Assembly (NCBI GenBank): GCA_002389045.1
Contig: DGNS01000013.1
Coordinates: 106,122 to 155,149, forward strand
Length of the DNA stretch: 49,028 bases
Reading direction: 5' to 3'
Source of the DNA: Thiotrichaceae bacterium UBA4486
Lineage (GTDB): Bacteria > Pseudomonadota > Gammaproteobacteria > Eutrophobiales > Eutrophobiaceae
Position numbers and translations under genes: made by a program. Under the pieces are notes generated by a model. That model was given only the letters and a program-made list of their open reading frames with translations, made no database searches and was not told where the DNA came from. The first letter of the stretch is position 1, and each line of letters begins with the position of its first letter. Below, in pieces: positions 1 to 6,890 of the stretch.

Positions 1-598
1 CGCTGCGGCCTCATTGAAGCAACTTTTTCATTAGCATCCCAGAGGTAAATACACCTGTTTTCCGCAGCGTTACGCTGCGGCCTCATTGAAGCCGTCAGCG
101 TGCCCGAGCAGATCCCGCACGGCGATGAGGTTTTCCGCAGCGTTACGCTGCGGCCTCATTGAAGCAATCAACTCAATGTTTGAGTTTTTGGGCGGATTCA
201 TAGTTTTCCGCAGCGTTACGCTGCGGCCTCATTGAAGCAGATCGGTACTCGCGTGCGATCGCTGCGTAATTTTTGTTTTCCGCAGCGTTACGCTGCGGCC
301 TCATTGAAGCTAATAATATTTTTAAGAGAGAGAGATAGTAACAGCGGTTTTCCGCAGCGTTACGCTGCGGCCTCATTGAAGCAGGATCGGGCGCAGGTAC
401 TTGTCGATGTCGATCAGGGTTTTCCGCAGCGTTACGCTGCGGCCTCATTGAAGCCACCCAGTCGCCGCGGCGGGCGATCAGATATTCCGGGTTTTCCGCA
501 GCGTTACGCTGCGGCCTCATTGAAGCTTGTCATCCAGTGTCGTCCGTACCACCTTGCCCTGCGTTTTCCGCAGCGTTACGCTGCGGCCTCATTTTCCG
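1..598 (+). CRISPR. CRISPR array, trailer end, 36-nt repeats, eight spacers
   Basis: Seven intact copies of a 36-nt repeat start at 57, 130, 203, 275, 347, 419 and 491. A partial copy (last 20 nt) opens the window at 1-20. A ninth copy at 563 matches for about 31 nt and then diverges, which is typical of the trailer end. The eight spacers are 36-37 nt and all differ. Each repeat begins GTTTTC, carries a perfect stem CCGCAGCG / CGCTGCGG with loop TTA, and ends CTCATTGAAGC. The ATTGAAGC-like 3' end and the degenerate last copy both imply plus-strand transcription, with the leader and any cas genes to the left, outside the window. The subtype cannot be assigned without cas genes. From memory the CTCATTGAAGC end resembles some type I-G (former I-U) repeats, but this is weak. 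Confidence 0.97.
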
Positions 599-771
599 GC
601 GGCAGCAGTTCAACGGTGTTTTCCTAGGGAAGATCCCTATCGGGCTGTGAAACTTTTCCTGCATCGTCTATATTCCTGTCAGGTTCGCGAAACGGTTTGA
701 CCGATAGAGAGGGGGCATCATCTGATGCATTGCTCGTCGCTGATCTCCTTTTTCGCTGACCGAAAAATCAA

Positions 772-788
772 AAAGATCTCTGATCTTT
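772..788 (-). terminator. Weak intrinsic terminator downstream of the small minus-strand gene
   Basis: A perfect inverted repeat AAAGATC / GATCTTT with a 3-nt loop. Read on the minus strand it is followed by TTGATTTTTC, a T-rich tract. It lies about 80 nt beyond the stop of the minus-strand gene at 871-1095. The stem is only 7 bp and GC-poor, so termination would be weak. The rest of 599-870 holds one more short inverted repeat (GCATCA / TGATGC at 714-727) and no gene I can support. Confidence 0.4.
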
Positions 789-870
789 GCTTTCAGTCCG
801 TCAGATATATTAGGCTGCTGAACACTAAACGCGGATTACCGGGTGGTGCTGCCCCCGGTCCGGCCGGACT

Positions 871-1095
871 CTAGTTCAGAGAGACGATCTTGATCTGCCC
901 GGACGCGGTCAGGTGGTCGAACGCCGGGGTCGAGAGTTTCAGGCGGTCCGGGTTGAGGATCCGGCCGTCCTTGAGGTTGATCCTCCAGCCGCGTTGATAC
1001 GCCAGCCTGTGCATCCAGTCCAGGTCGGCCGGGTTGTTCAGTGGATCCAGAGGCCGCCCCTTCGTCCCCTTCGAGTTCGAAAAATCTTGCTGCAT
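871..1095 (-). CDS. Small protein of unknown function (74 aa)
   Basis: I do not recognise this protein. It is a 74-residue, mostly polar reading frame with no signal peptide or membrane segment, and has a WMHRLAYQRGWRINLKDGR stretch around residues 27-45 that looks like ordinary folded protein. Support for a real gene is the ATG preceded by a good ribosome binding site (GGAGG about 9 nt upstream on the minus strand) and a terminator-like hairpin downstream at 772-788. It lies alone between the CRISPR trailer and the toxin-antitoxin pair. An overlapping 96-residue frame on the same strand (836-1126) has low-complexity composition and looks like its shadow. No function can be given. Confidence 0.55.
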   Translation of the reverse strand: MQQDFSNSKGTKGRPLDPLNNPADLDWMHRLAYQRGWRINLKDGRILNPDRLKLSTPAFDHLTASGQIKIVSLN

Positions 1096-1629
1096 TATCT
1101 TCTTCCTCCGTCAATCGGATCAGCAATCATACGAGATTTGCCTTGTCTGAACTGTCTGAACATTTTTGGCAAACAGGCAAAACCATTTCCTTGGATAAAA
1201 GCCTGATGCGCCGGCCCGCATCAGGCGCCCCGTGCGTGGAATTTGAGGCCCGGCCGGGGGCTGCCCGCACGATGGGTATTCGTTTCCTCCTGTGTTGTTC
1301 GACATTTTCATCCTATAACCACGAATACGAATCGGCAATACCGGCTGGTAATCCGGGCAATCCTGAGGCTCGGTGGTGATCCGGAAGTAACTGACATGTA
1401 ACCCGGGAAAAGCAACGAATTGCAAGGAGCCGCGCGGCGGGACGCCATCCAGGTCGCGATGCCTGGCGCCCCCGCATGGGGCGTCACTGCTACCAGGGCA
1501 GGATCGCCCGGCTGGCCCGACGATTTTCCAGCTTCACGCGGCCTGATCAGTATAGTATCGGTGAGGGCTGTTAGCCTGGTTTCAATCAAAAAAGACCGGC
1601 CAATCGTTTTTCTGAAACCGTGTGTGCAA
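1096..1629. other. Intergenic region with repeats, no supported gene
   Basis: No reading frame here has convincing composition or a ribosome binding site. Visible elements are a tandem 9-mer TGTCTGAAC at 1144-1152 and 1153-1161, just upstream of the small minus-strand gene and a possible regulator site, plus the hairpin at 1201-1226 listed separately. The sequence 1420-1560 is GC-rich and unremarkable. The promoter of the toxin-antitoxin pair starts near the right edge. Confidence 0.6.
1197..1226 (-). terminator. Hairpin with T-tract on the minus strand, possible terminator
   Basis: A perfect 10-bp inverted repeat (GCCTGATGCG / CGCATCAGGC, loop CCGGCC) at 1201-1226. On the minus strand it is followed by TTTTATCC, the layout of an intrinsic terminator. 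No minus-strand gene is visible upstream of it, so it may terminate an unrecognised transcript or be a relic. Confidence 0.45.
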
Positions 1630-1651
1630 TATGATATCATTATGCTATCAT
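1630..1651 (+). promoter_or_regulatory. Promoter/operator of the toxin-antitoxin operon
   Basis: A perfect 10-bp palindrome ATGATATCAT (1631-1640) sits inside a wider inverted repeat TGATA...TATCA (1632-1650), about 40 nt before the antitoxin ATG. A TATGAT hexamer at 1630-1635 could be the -10 element; the -35 is poor. Ribbon-helix-helix antitoxins of this family bind such inverted repeats and repress their own operon, so this is the likely operator (inference). Confidence 0.5.
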
Positions 1652-1686
1652 TTTGAGTGCAATTTTTTCGGTTTCAGGAGGCTCTT

Positions 1687-1908
1687 ATGGCCGGCATCGT
1701 AATCCGGGATTTGCCCGAGGAGTTGCATAGCAGGTTGAAACAGCAGGCGGCCCGGCACCATCGCAGTATGAACAAGGAAGCCATTGCATTGCTGGAGCAG
1801 GCTCTTTGTTGCACTGATTCTGTCAGGGAGGCTCCACCGCCTTATAAAGGAAAGTTGAAATTAACGAATGACTTCATCAATAAAGCCAAACGCGAGGGAC
1901 GCAAGTGA
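1687..1908 (+). CDS. FitA-like ribbon-helix-helix antitoxin
   Basis: This 73-residue protein starts MAGIVIRDLPEELHSRLKQQ, the short beta strand and first helix of FitA/Arc-type ribbon-helix-helix DNA-binding proteins. A second helix around residues 26-40 contains MNKEAIALLEQAL. The C-terminal third (YKGKLKL...KREGRK) is the usual toxin-contacting tail. The ATG at 1687 was chosen over an upstream GTG at 1657 because AGGAGG lies 5 nt before it and the family starts there. The stop overlaps the start of the PIN-domain gene, as expected for a translationally coupled antitoxin-toxin pair. It probably neutralises that toxin and represses the operon through the palindromes at 1630-1651. Confidence 0.85.
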   Translation: MAGIVIRDLPEELHSRLKQQAARHHRSMNKEAIALLEQALCCTDSVREAPPPYKGKLKLTNDFINKAKREGRK

Positions 1909-2306
1909 TCGTGGTGGACACGAATATCGTGGCGTTTTTTCTGATCGAGGGGGACAAGACCGGCTTGGTCCGGAAGTTGTGGGAAATCGACCCGGACTGG
2001 CGCTTACCGCGATTGTGGCAACATGAATTTTTGAATGTTCTGGCTACTTATGCCCGTAGCGGCGGTATGCCTGCAGGAGAGGTCAGGGAAATCTGGAATT
2101 CCGCCCAAAATCTGTTCAGGGAAATGGAATATGAAGTGGATATGATCGCCGCGCTGGAACTCGCTATCAAACACAAGATCAGTGCCTATGATGCCCAGTT
2201 CGTTGTCCTTGCCCGGTCATTGAATACCACGCTGGTTTCCGAAGACCGGCGTTTGGTCCGGGGTTTCCCGAAACTGGTAAATTCGATTGCCGGAAGTATT
2301 CAATAA
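1905..2306 (+). CDS. VapC/FitB-like PIN-domain toxin
   Basis: A 133-residue PIN-domain ribonuclease-type toxin. The acidic residues that bind the metal ion are visible: D5 in IVVDTN, E41 in WQHEFLN, D96 in SAYDAQFV and D114 in VSEDRRL. Family members cut tRNA or other structured RNA when the partner antitoxin is degraded. The GTG start at 1905 overlaps the antitoxin TGA (GTGA), so the two are translationally coupled. The pair lies between a CRISPR array and housekeeping genes, a common accessory location. The RNA target cannot be predicted. The gene appears intact, with the full set of catalytic residues. Confidence 0.9.
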   Translation: MIVVDTNIVAFFLIEGDKTGLVRKLWEIDPDWRLPRLWQHEFLNVLATYARSGGMPAGEVREIWNSAQNLFREMEYEVDMIAALELAIKHKISAYDAQFVVLARSLNTTLVSEDRRLVRGFPKLVNSIAGSIQ

Positions 2307-2398
2307 ATTCAATTCTCATTGGTTTACCTGGATCCCATCCCTGCACGTCGTCCTTGTTCGCAATGACGTGTAATTAATGTAACTCAAACGACAACCGA

Positions 2399-3808
2399 TT
2401 ATTTGCCGCAATCCTTCCCCGGGTTGGCCCGTTTGCCGGAGCCGATGTCTTGTGCCTGCGCCACGGCATTGCCGATATAGGTGGCGGGTGTCAGTTGTAA
2501 CAGTCGTTGCTTGTCTTCCTCGGGCAGATCCAGCCCTTTTATGAATTCATGTAATGACGTCTTGTCGATCGTTTGTCCACGGGTCAGGTCTTTCAGCTTT
2601 TCATACGGGTTCGCTATACCGTGGCGGCGCATCACGGTCTGGATGGGTTCGGCCAGCACTTCCCAGGCCTGGTCCAGATCGGTGGCGATGGTCTGCGGCG
2701 CGGCCTCCAGTTTGTTGATGCCCTTGAGACAGGATTGCCAGGCAATGACGCAGTGGGCCACGGCCGTGCCGACGTTACGGATGCTGGTGGAATCGGTGAG
2801 GTCACGTTGCCAGCGCGAAACGGGCAGTTTCAGGGCGAGGTGATCCAGCAGGGCATTGGCAATACCGAGGTTGCCTTCGGCGTTTTCAAAGTCGATGGGA
2901 TTGACCTTGTGCGGCATGGTGGATGAGCCCACTTCGCCCTCGATGGTTTTCTGTTTGAAATAACCCAGCGAGATATAGCCCCAGACATCGCGGCTGAAAT
3001 CCGTCAGCACGGTATTGATGCGGCAGAGCACGTGAAAATACTCGGCCATGTAATCGTGGGATTCGATTTGCGTGGTGTAGGGATTCGGCCGCAGCCCGAG
3101 TGCTTCGATTACCCCGCGTGACAGCGATTCCCAGTCCACTTGCGGATAGGCCACCAGGTGCGCGTTGTAGTTACCGACGGCGCCGTTGATCTTGCCGAGC
3201 ATGTCCAGTTTGTTGAACTGGCTCTTCTGGCGTTCGAGGCGCCAGGCAAAGACACCCATCTCCTTGCCCAGCGTGGTCGGCGAGGCGGTCTGACCGTGCG
3301 TGCGCGAGAGCATGGGCAGATCGGCATAGCAGCCGGCCAGTTCGCGCAGGGCGCCGATCAGCTCGTCCAGCTGCGGATTGATAATATCCGCGCGCGCGGT
3401 TTTCAGCATCAGCGCATGGCTGAGGTTGTTGATATCCTCGGAGGTACAGGCGAAATGCAGGAATTCGCTGATGCTGCTGACTTCCGGCGAGGCGGCGAAT
3501 GTTTCCTTGAGAAAATATTCCACTGCCTTGACGTCGTGATTGGTGGTTGCCTCGATGGTCTTGATGCGCCGGCCGTCCGCGAGTGAAAAATTGTCAATGA
3601 TGGATTCCAGGAACGCATGGGCCGCATCACTGAGTCCGGGCACCTCGGTGATGTGTTCATTTGCCGCCAGTGCCTGTAGCCAGCGGATCTCCACCACTAC
3701 CCGGTAATAGATGAGTCCGAATTCACTGAAAATGGTCTGCAGGGATTCGGTCTTGTTGCCGTAACGGCCGTCGATGGGCGAGATGGCGGTGAGTCGGGAT
3801 AGCTCCAT
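2399..3808 (-). CDS. purB: Adenylosuccinate lyase
   Basis: PurB catalyses two beta-eliminations of fumarate in purine synthesis: SAICAR to AICAR, and adenylosuccinate to AMP. The 469-residue protein has the fumarase/aspartase superfamily signature GSSTMPHKVNP at residues 294-304, with the catalytic flexible-loop serine, and H171 in SRTHGQT. Both match the positions known for the E. coli enzyme (456 aa). The N-terminus MELSRLTAISPIDGRYG is typical. It is last in a minus-strand operon behind DUF2905 and tas. The tas stop codon TGA overlaps the AGGAG ribosome binding site, and the gap is 16 nt. The C-terminus extends slightly past the E. coli protein. Downstream lies only a short convergent gap to the toxin gene. 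Confidence 0.97.
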   Translation of the reverse strand: MELSRLTAISPIDGRYGNKTESLQTIFSEFGLIYYRVVVEIRWLQALAANEHITEVPGLSDAAHAFLESIIDNFSLADGRRIKTIEATTNHDVKAVEYFLKETFAASPEVSSISEFLHFACTSEDINNLSHALMLKTARADIINPQLDELIGALRELAGCYADLPMLSRTHGQTASPTTLGKEMGVFAWRLERQKSQFNKLDMLGKINGAVGNYNAHLVAYPQVDWESLSRGVIEALGLRPNPYTTQIESHDYMAEYFHVLCRINTVLTDFSRDVWGYISLGYFKQKTIEGEVGSSTMPHKVNPIDFENAEGNLGIANALLDHLALKLPVSRWQRDLTDSTSIRNVGTAVAHCVIAWQSCLKGINKLEAAPQTIATDLDQAWEVLAEPIQTVMRRHGIANPYEKLKDLTRGQTIDKTSLHEFIKGLDLPEEDKQRLLQLTPATYIGNAVAQAQDIGSGKRANPGKDCGK

Positions 3809-3824
3809 CTGTGTTTATGGCTCC

Positions 3825-4862
3825 TCAGGGACAGGGATTGGGTTGGGCGGTGTGTATGGCCTCGATGTCACGCAGTATCTCTTTATCCAGTGCGAGGTTG
3901 GCGCTTTCGATATTGGTTTTTAATTGTTCCATATTTGTCGCGCCAATGATATTGCTGGTCACGAAAGGCCGTGAACTGACGAAGGCCAGCGCCATTTGCG
4001 CCGGGTCGAGGCCGTGTTTTCCGGCCAGTTCCACGTAAGCGCGGGTGCAGGCGGCGCCCTGATCGTTGGTGTAACGGGTGAAGCGGGTAAACAGGGACAG
4101 GCGGGCGTTCGCGGGCGTGGCGTCAAGGTATTTGCCGCTGAGGACGCCAAAGGCCAGTGGCGAGTACGCCAGAAGGCCGACCTGTTCGCGGTGAGCGAAT
4201 TCGGAAAGCCCGATTTCAAGGGTGCGGTTGAGTAGGTTGTAGGGGTTCTGGATGCTGACAATGCGCGGCCGATCCTGTTCGGCGGCCACGCGCAGGTATT
4301 CGTGCACACCCCATGGCGTTTCGTTGGAGATCCCGACGTGGCGCACTTTGCCGGTTTTGACCAGTTCGCTCACTGCTTCCAGTGTTTCGGCAATGGGGAC
4401 GCCGTCCTTTTCCGGCGCGTGGTAATAGCCGAGCTTGCCGAAAAAGTTGGTGTCGCGTTCCGGCCAGTGAAACTGGTAGAGATCGATATAGTCGGTGTGC
4501 AGACGTTTGAGGCTGGCATCCAGTGCGGTCTGCATGTTGGTTTTATCGAGACGGTTGCGACCGTCGCGCAGGTAGGGCAGCCAGTCCGCCGCGGCGCTCA
4601 TTTTCGTGGCGATGATCAAGCGGTCGCGGTCGGAACGTTTTTGCAGCCAGGTGCCGATGTACTGTTCGGTCAGGCCCTGGGTTTCCGCCTTTGGCGGCAC
4701 CGGGTACATCTCGGCGGTGTCGATGAAATTGATCCCCCGGTCAACGGCGTAATCCAGCTGTTCGTGGGCCTCGACCTCGGCGTTCTGTTCTCCCCAGGTC
4801 ATGGTGCCGAGGCATAATTCGCTGACCTCGATATCGGTGTTTCCCAGCGGTTGATACTTCAT
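3825..4862 (-). CDS. tas: Tas-like aldo/keto reductase
   Basis: A 345-residue NADP(H)-dependent aldo/keto reductase. It starts MKYQPLGNTDIEVSELCLGT and carries GTMTWGEQNAEVEAHEQLDYA, FIDTAEMYPVPP with the catalytic D and Y, and a late IIGATNMEQLKTNIES cofactor-binding segment. The pattern follows E. coli Tas (346 aa) closely from end to end, including ETQGLTE and the FHWPERDTN(F)FGKLGY region. Tas was named for suppressing a tyrosine auxotroph under starvation; its natural substrate is not settled. It is the second gene of a tight minus-strand operon: an AAGGA site overlaps the end of the DUF2905 gene 13 nt upstream, and purB follows after 16 nt. Confidence 0.9.
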   Translation of the reverse strand: MKYQPLGNTDIEVSELCLGTMTWGEQNAEVEAHEQLDYAVDRGINFIDTAEMYPVPPKAETQGLTEQYIGTWLQKRSDRDRLIIATKMSAAADWLPYLRDGRNRLDKTNMQTALDASLKRLHTDYIDLYQFHWPERDTNFFGKLGYYHAPEKDGVPIAETLEAVSELVKTGKVRHVGISNETPWGVHEYLRVAAEQDRPRIVSIQNPYNLLNRTLEIGLSEFAHREQVGLLAYSPLAFGVLSGKYLDATPANARLSLFTRFTRYTNDQGAACTRAYVELAGKHGLDPAQMALAFVSSRPFVTSNIIGATNMEQLKTNIESANLALDKEILRDIEAIHTAQPNPCP

Positions 4863-4875
4863 GTGATTCGGGTCC

Positions 4876-5085
4876 TTATTTGCGAAGAAAAAGATTGAAC
4901 AGAATGGTCAGTACCACGCTGATGACGATCATGGACGTGACAGGTATAAACACCTGGCTGTTGTCGTTCTTGATGTGAATATCGCCCGGCAGTTTGCCGA
5001 ACCAGTTTAACAAACCCGGCGCATAGATGAGAATCAGACCGGTAACGGCCAGCAGGATGCCGGTGATGACAAGGATTTTTCCCAT
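4876..5085 (-). CDS. DUF2905 family small membrane protein
   Basis: A 69-residue protein with two membrane helices (about residues 3-22 and 47-67) separated by the family hallmark WFGKLPGDIHIKNDN. DUF2905 members are small inner-membrane proteins without an assigned function. I took the ATG at 5085 because MGKILVITGIL matches the usual family N-terminus. An in-frame GTG at 5130 has a better AGAAGG site and would add 15 residues, so the start is uncertain. It is the first gene of the DUF2905-tas-purB operon and is divergent from pyrC, with about 90 nt between the two starts for both promoters. Confidence 0.85.
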   Translation of the reverse strand: MGKILVITGILLAVTGLILIYAPGLLNWFGKLPGDIHIKNDNSQVFIPVTSMIVISVVLTILFNLFLRK

Positions 5086-5174
5086 AATAATGCCGCAGGT
5101 TGATGATGTAAGGCGTACAAACCAGGCCACATATGATACCTTCTAGCGATTGAAAAATAAGCCTGCTGTATTTC

Positions 5175-6200
5175 ATGCTGACCCTGAAACGACCGGATGA
5201 TTTTCACCTGCACCTGAGAGACGGAGCGGCGCTCGACAGTATTGTCCATTATTCGGCCCGCCGCTTTGCCCGCGCCATCATCATGCCCAACCTGACACCA
5301 CCCGTGACCCGGGTCAGTGATGCGCTGGCCTATCGCGAGCGAATCCTGGCGGCGCTCGGTGGCGACAGCTTCGAACCGCTGATGACGCTGTATCTGACCG
5401 ACAATACCCCGGCGGACGAAATCAGGGCCGCGGCCGCACACGAGCATGTGCATGCCGTGAAGTATTATCCCGCCGGCGCCACCACCCATTCGGAAAACGG
5501 CGTCATGCGCCTGGAGCATGTTTACCCGCTGCTCGAAATCATGGCCGAAACCGGGTTGCCCCTGCTGGTGCACGGTGAGGTGACTGACCCGGCGGTGGAT
5601 GTATTTGATCGCGAGGCTGTGTTCATTGAACAGGTCCTGGAGCCGTTGCGCGAACGTCTGCCGGAACTGCGGCTGGTGCTGGAACACATCACCACTGAAC
5701 AGGGCGTGGAATACGTCAAATCCTGTCCCCGCAACCAGGCGGCGACGATCACCCCGCAGCATTGCCTGTTAAACCGCAATGCCCTGTTTCGAGATGGCAT
5801 GCGCCCGCATCATTTTTGTTTGCCGGTTTTGAAGGCCGAATCGCATCGGCAGGCGGTATTGAACGCCGCCGTGAGCGGCGATGAGCGGTTTTTTCTCGGT
5901 ACCGACAGCGCTCCGCACGCACGCGGGCGCAAGGAATGCGCTCATGCCTGCGCCGGGATATTTTCCGCGCCCGTGGCGCTGGAGGTGTACGCTGAAATTT
6001 TTGAGCACTGCGGCGCCCTCGACAAGCTGCAGGGTTTTGCCAGCGAACACGGCGCGCGCTTTTACGGCCTGCCTGAAAACACAGAAAGCATCACACTGAA
6101 AAAAGCCGCCTGGACCGTGCCCGACAGCCTGCCTTACGGCGATGGAGAGATCATCCCGTTTCGTGCCGGCGAGGAACTGACGTGGACCCTGACCGATTAA
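5175..6200 (+). CDS. pyrC: Dihydroorotase (PyrC type)
   Basis: PyrC closes carbamoyl-aspartate to dihydroorotate, the third step of pyrimidine synthesis. The 341-residue protein has the zinc-binding motif DFHLHLRDG (H11, H13), the lysine that becomes carboxylated (K96 in AVKYYPAGATT), further ligands near H133 and H171, and the catalytic aspartate in GTDSAPH (D244). Length and motifs match the class II E. coli-type enzyme (348 aa). There is no clear ribosome binding site at the ATG. The last 19 nt overlap the rnt gene, so the two are co-transcribed, an arrangement also found in Pseudomonas. The first gene upstream, DUF2905, is divergent. Confidence 0.97.
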   Translation: MLTLKRPDDFHLHLRDGAALDSIVHYSARRFARAIIMPNLTPPVTRVSDALAYRERILAALGGDSFEPLMTLYLTDNTPADEIRAAAAHEHVHAVKYYPAGATTHSENGVMRLEHVYPLLEIMAETGLPLLVHGEVTDPAVDVFDREAVFIEQVLEPLRERLPELRLVLEHITTEQGVEYVKSCPRNQAATITPQHCLLNRNALFRDGMRPHHFCLPVLKAESHRQAVLNAAVSGDERFFLGTDSAPHARGRKECAHACAGIFSAPVALEVYAEIFEHCGALDKLQGFASEHGARFYGLPENTESITLKKAAWTVPDSLPYGDGEIIPFRAGEELTWTLTD

Positions 6201-6835
6201 ACAACGACGCCGAGGCGGTGGAGAGTGGTATCGTCTGCCGGCGTTTTCGCGGTTTTCTGCCGGTGGTGGTGGATGTGGAGACTGCCGGTTTCAATGCCGA
6301 TACCGATGCCTTGCTGGAAATTGCCGCGGTGCTGGTGGCCCCGGATGAGAAACAACAGTGGCGTATCAAGCGCGTCATCAGCAAACACATCAATCCCTTT
6401 CCCGGCGCCAACATGGAACCCGCGGCGCTGGAGTTCAACGGTATCGATCCCGATCATCCGTTCCGCCGCCAAATCGCCGAGTCCGAAGCCCAGGCGCTGG
6501 GCGAGGTGTTCAAGTCCATACGTAAAAAAGTGAAACAATACAACTGCCGGCGCGCCGTGCTCGTCGGCCATAATGCCGCGTTCGATCTCGGCTTTGTCAA
6601 CGCCGCCGCCGAACGCTGTAACATCAAGCGCAACCCGTTCCATCCGTTCAGTACTTTCGATACCGTGTCGCTCGCCGGCCTGGCCTACGGCCAGACGGTA
6701 TTGTCCCGCGCGGTGCAGGCCGCCGGCATCAGTTGGGACGACAAGCAGGCCCACTCAGCCCGTTACGATGCGGAGAAAACCGCCGAGCTGTTTTGCCGGA
6801 TCGTCAATACCTGCAAGATTCGAATCGAAGAATAA
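6182..6835 (+). CDS. rnt: Ribonuclease T
   Basis: RNase T is a 3'-5' exoribonuclease that trims the 3' ends of tRNA and stable RNA and can act on DNA ends. The 217-residue sequence shows the DEDDh exonuclease pattern: D31 and E33 in VVVDVETAGFN, an internal GHNAAFDLGF segment, and QAHSARYDAEKTA near the C-terminus with the final H and D. LLEIAAVLV and KRNPFHPFSTFDT are also typical of the family. The start is a GTG inside the 3' end of pyrC, preceded by GAGG at a suitable distance. E. coli RNase T is 215 aa, so the gene is full length. It converges on the czcA gene, with an inverted repeat (6840-6872) between them. Confidence 0.95.
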   Translation: MDPDRLNNDAEAVESGIVCRRFRGFLPVVVDVETAGFNADTDALLEIAAVLVAPDEKQQWRIKRVISKHINPFPGANMEPAALEFNGIDPDHPFRRQIAESEAQALGEVFKSIRKKVKQYNCRRAVLVGHNAAFDLGFVNAAAERCNIKRNPFHPFSTFDTVSLAGLAYGQTVLSRAVQAAGISWDDKQAHSARYDAEKTAELFCRIVNTCKIRIEE

Positions 6836-6839
6836 ACAT

Positions 6840-6872
6840 CCGGTTGTCGTTGTCGGTGAAGCGAACAACCGG
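6840..6872. terminator. Inverted repeat between convergent rnt and czcA
   Basis: CCGGTTGT (6840-6847) and ACAACCGG (6865-6872) form a perfect 8-bp stem with a 17-nt loop in the gap between two converging genes. There is no T-run on either side, so it is a weak candidate for a shared terminator. Confidence 0.35.
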
Positions 6873-6890
6873 GTGTCATTACAATCATAG

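Noticed and set aside
173..627. Two overlapping open frames on opposite strands across the first 600 nt
   Set aside because: They translate CRISPR repeats and spacers; the same short peptide recurs at each repeat.
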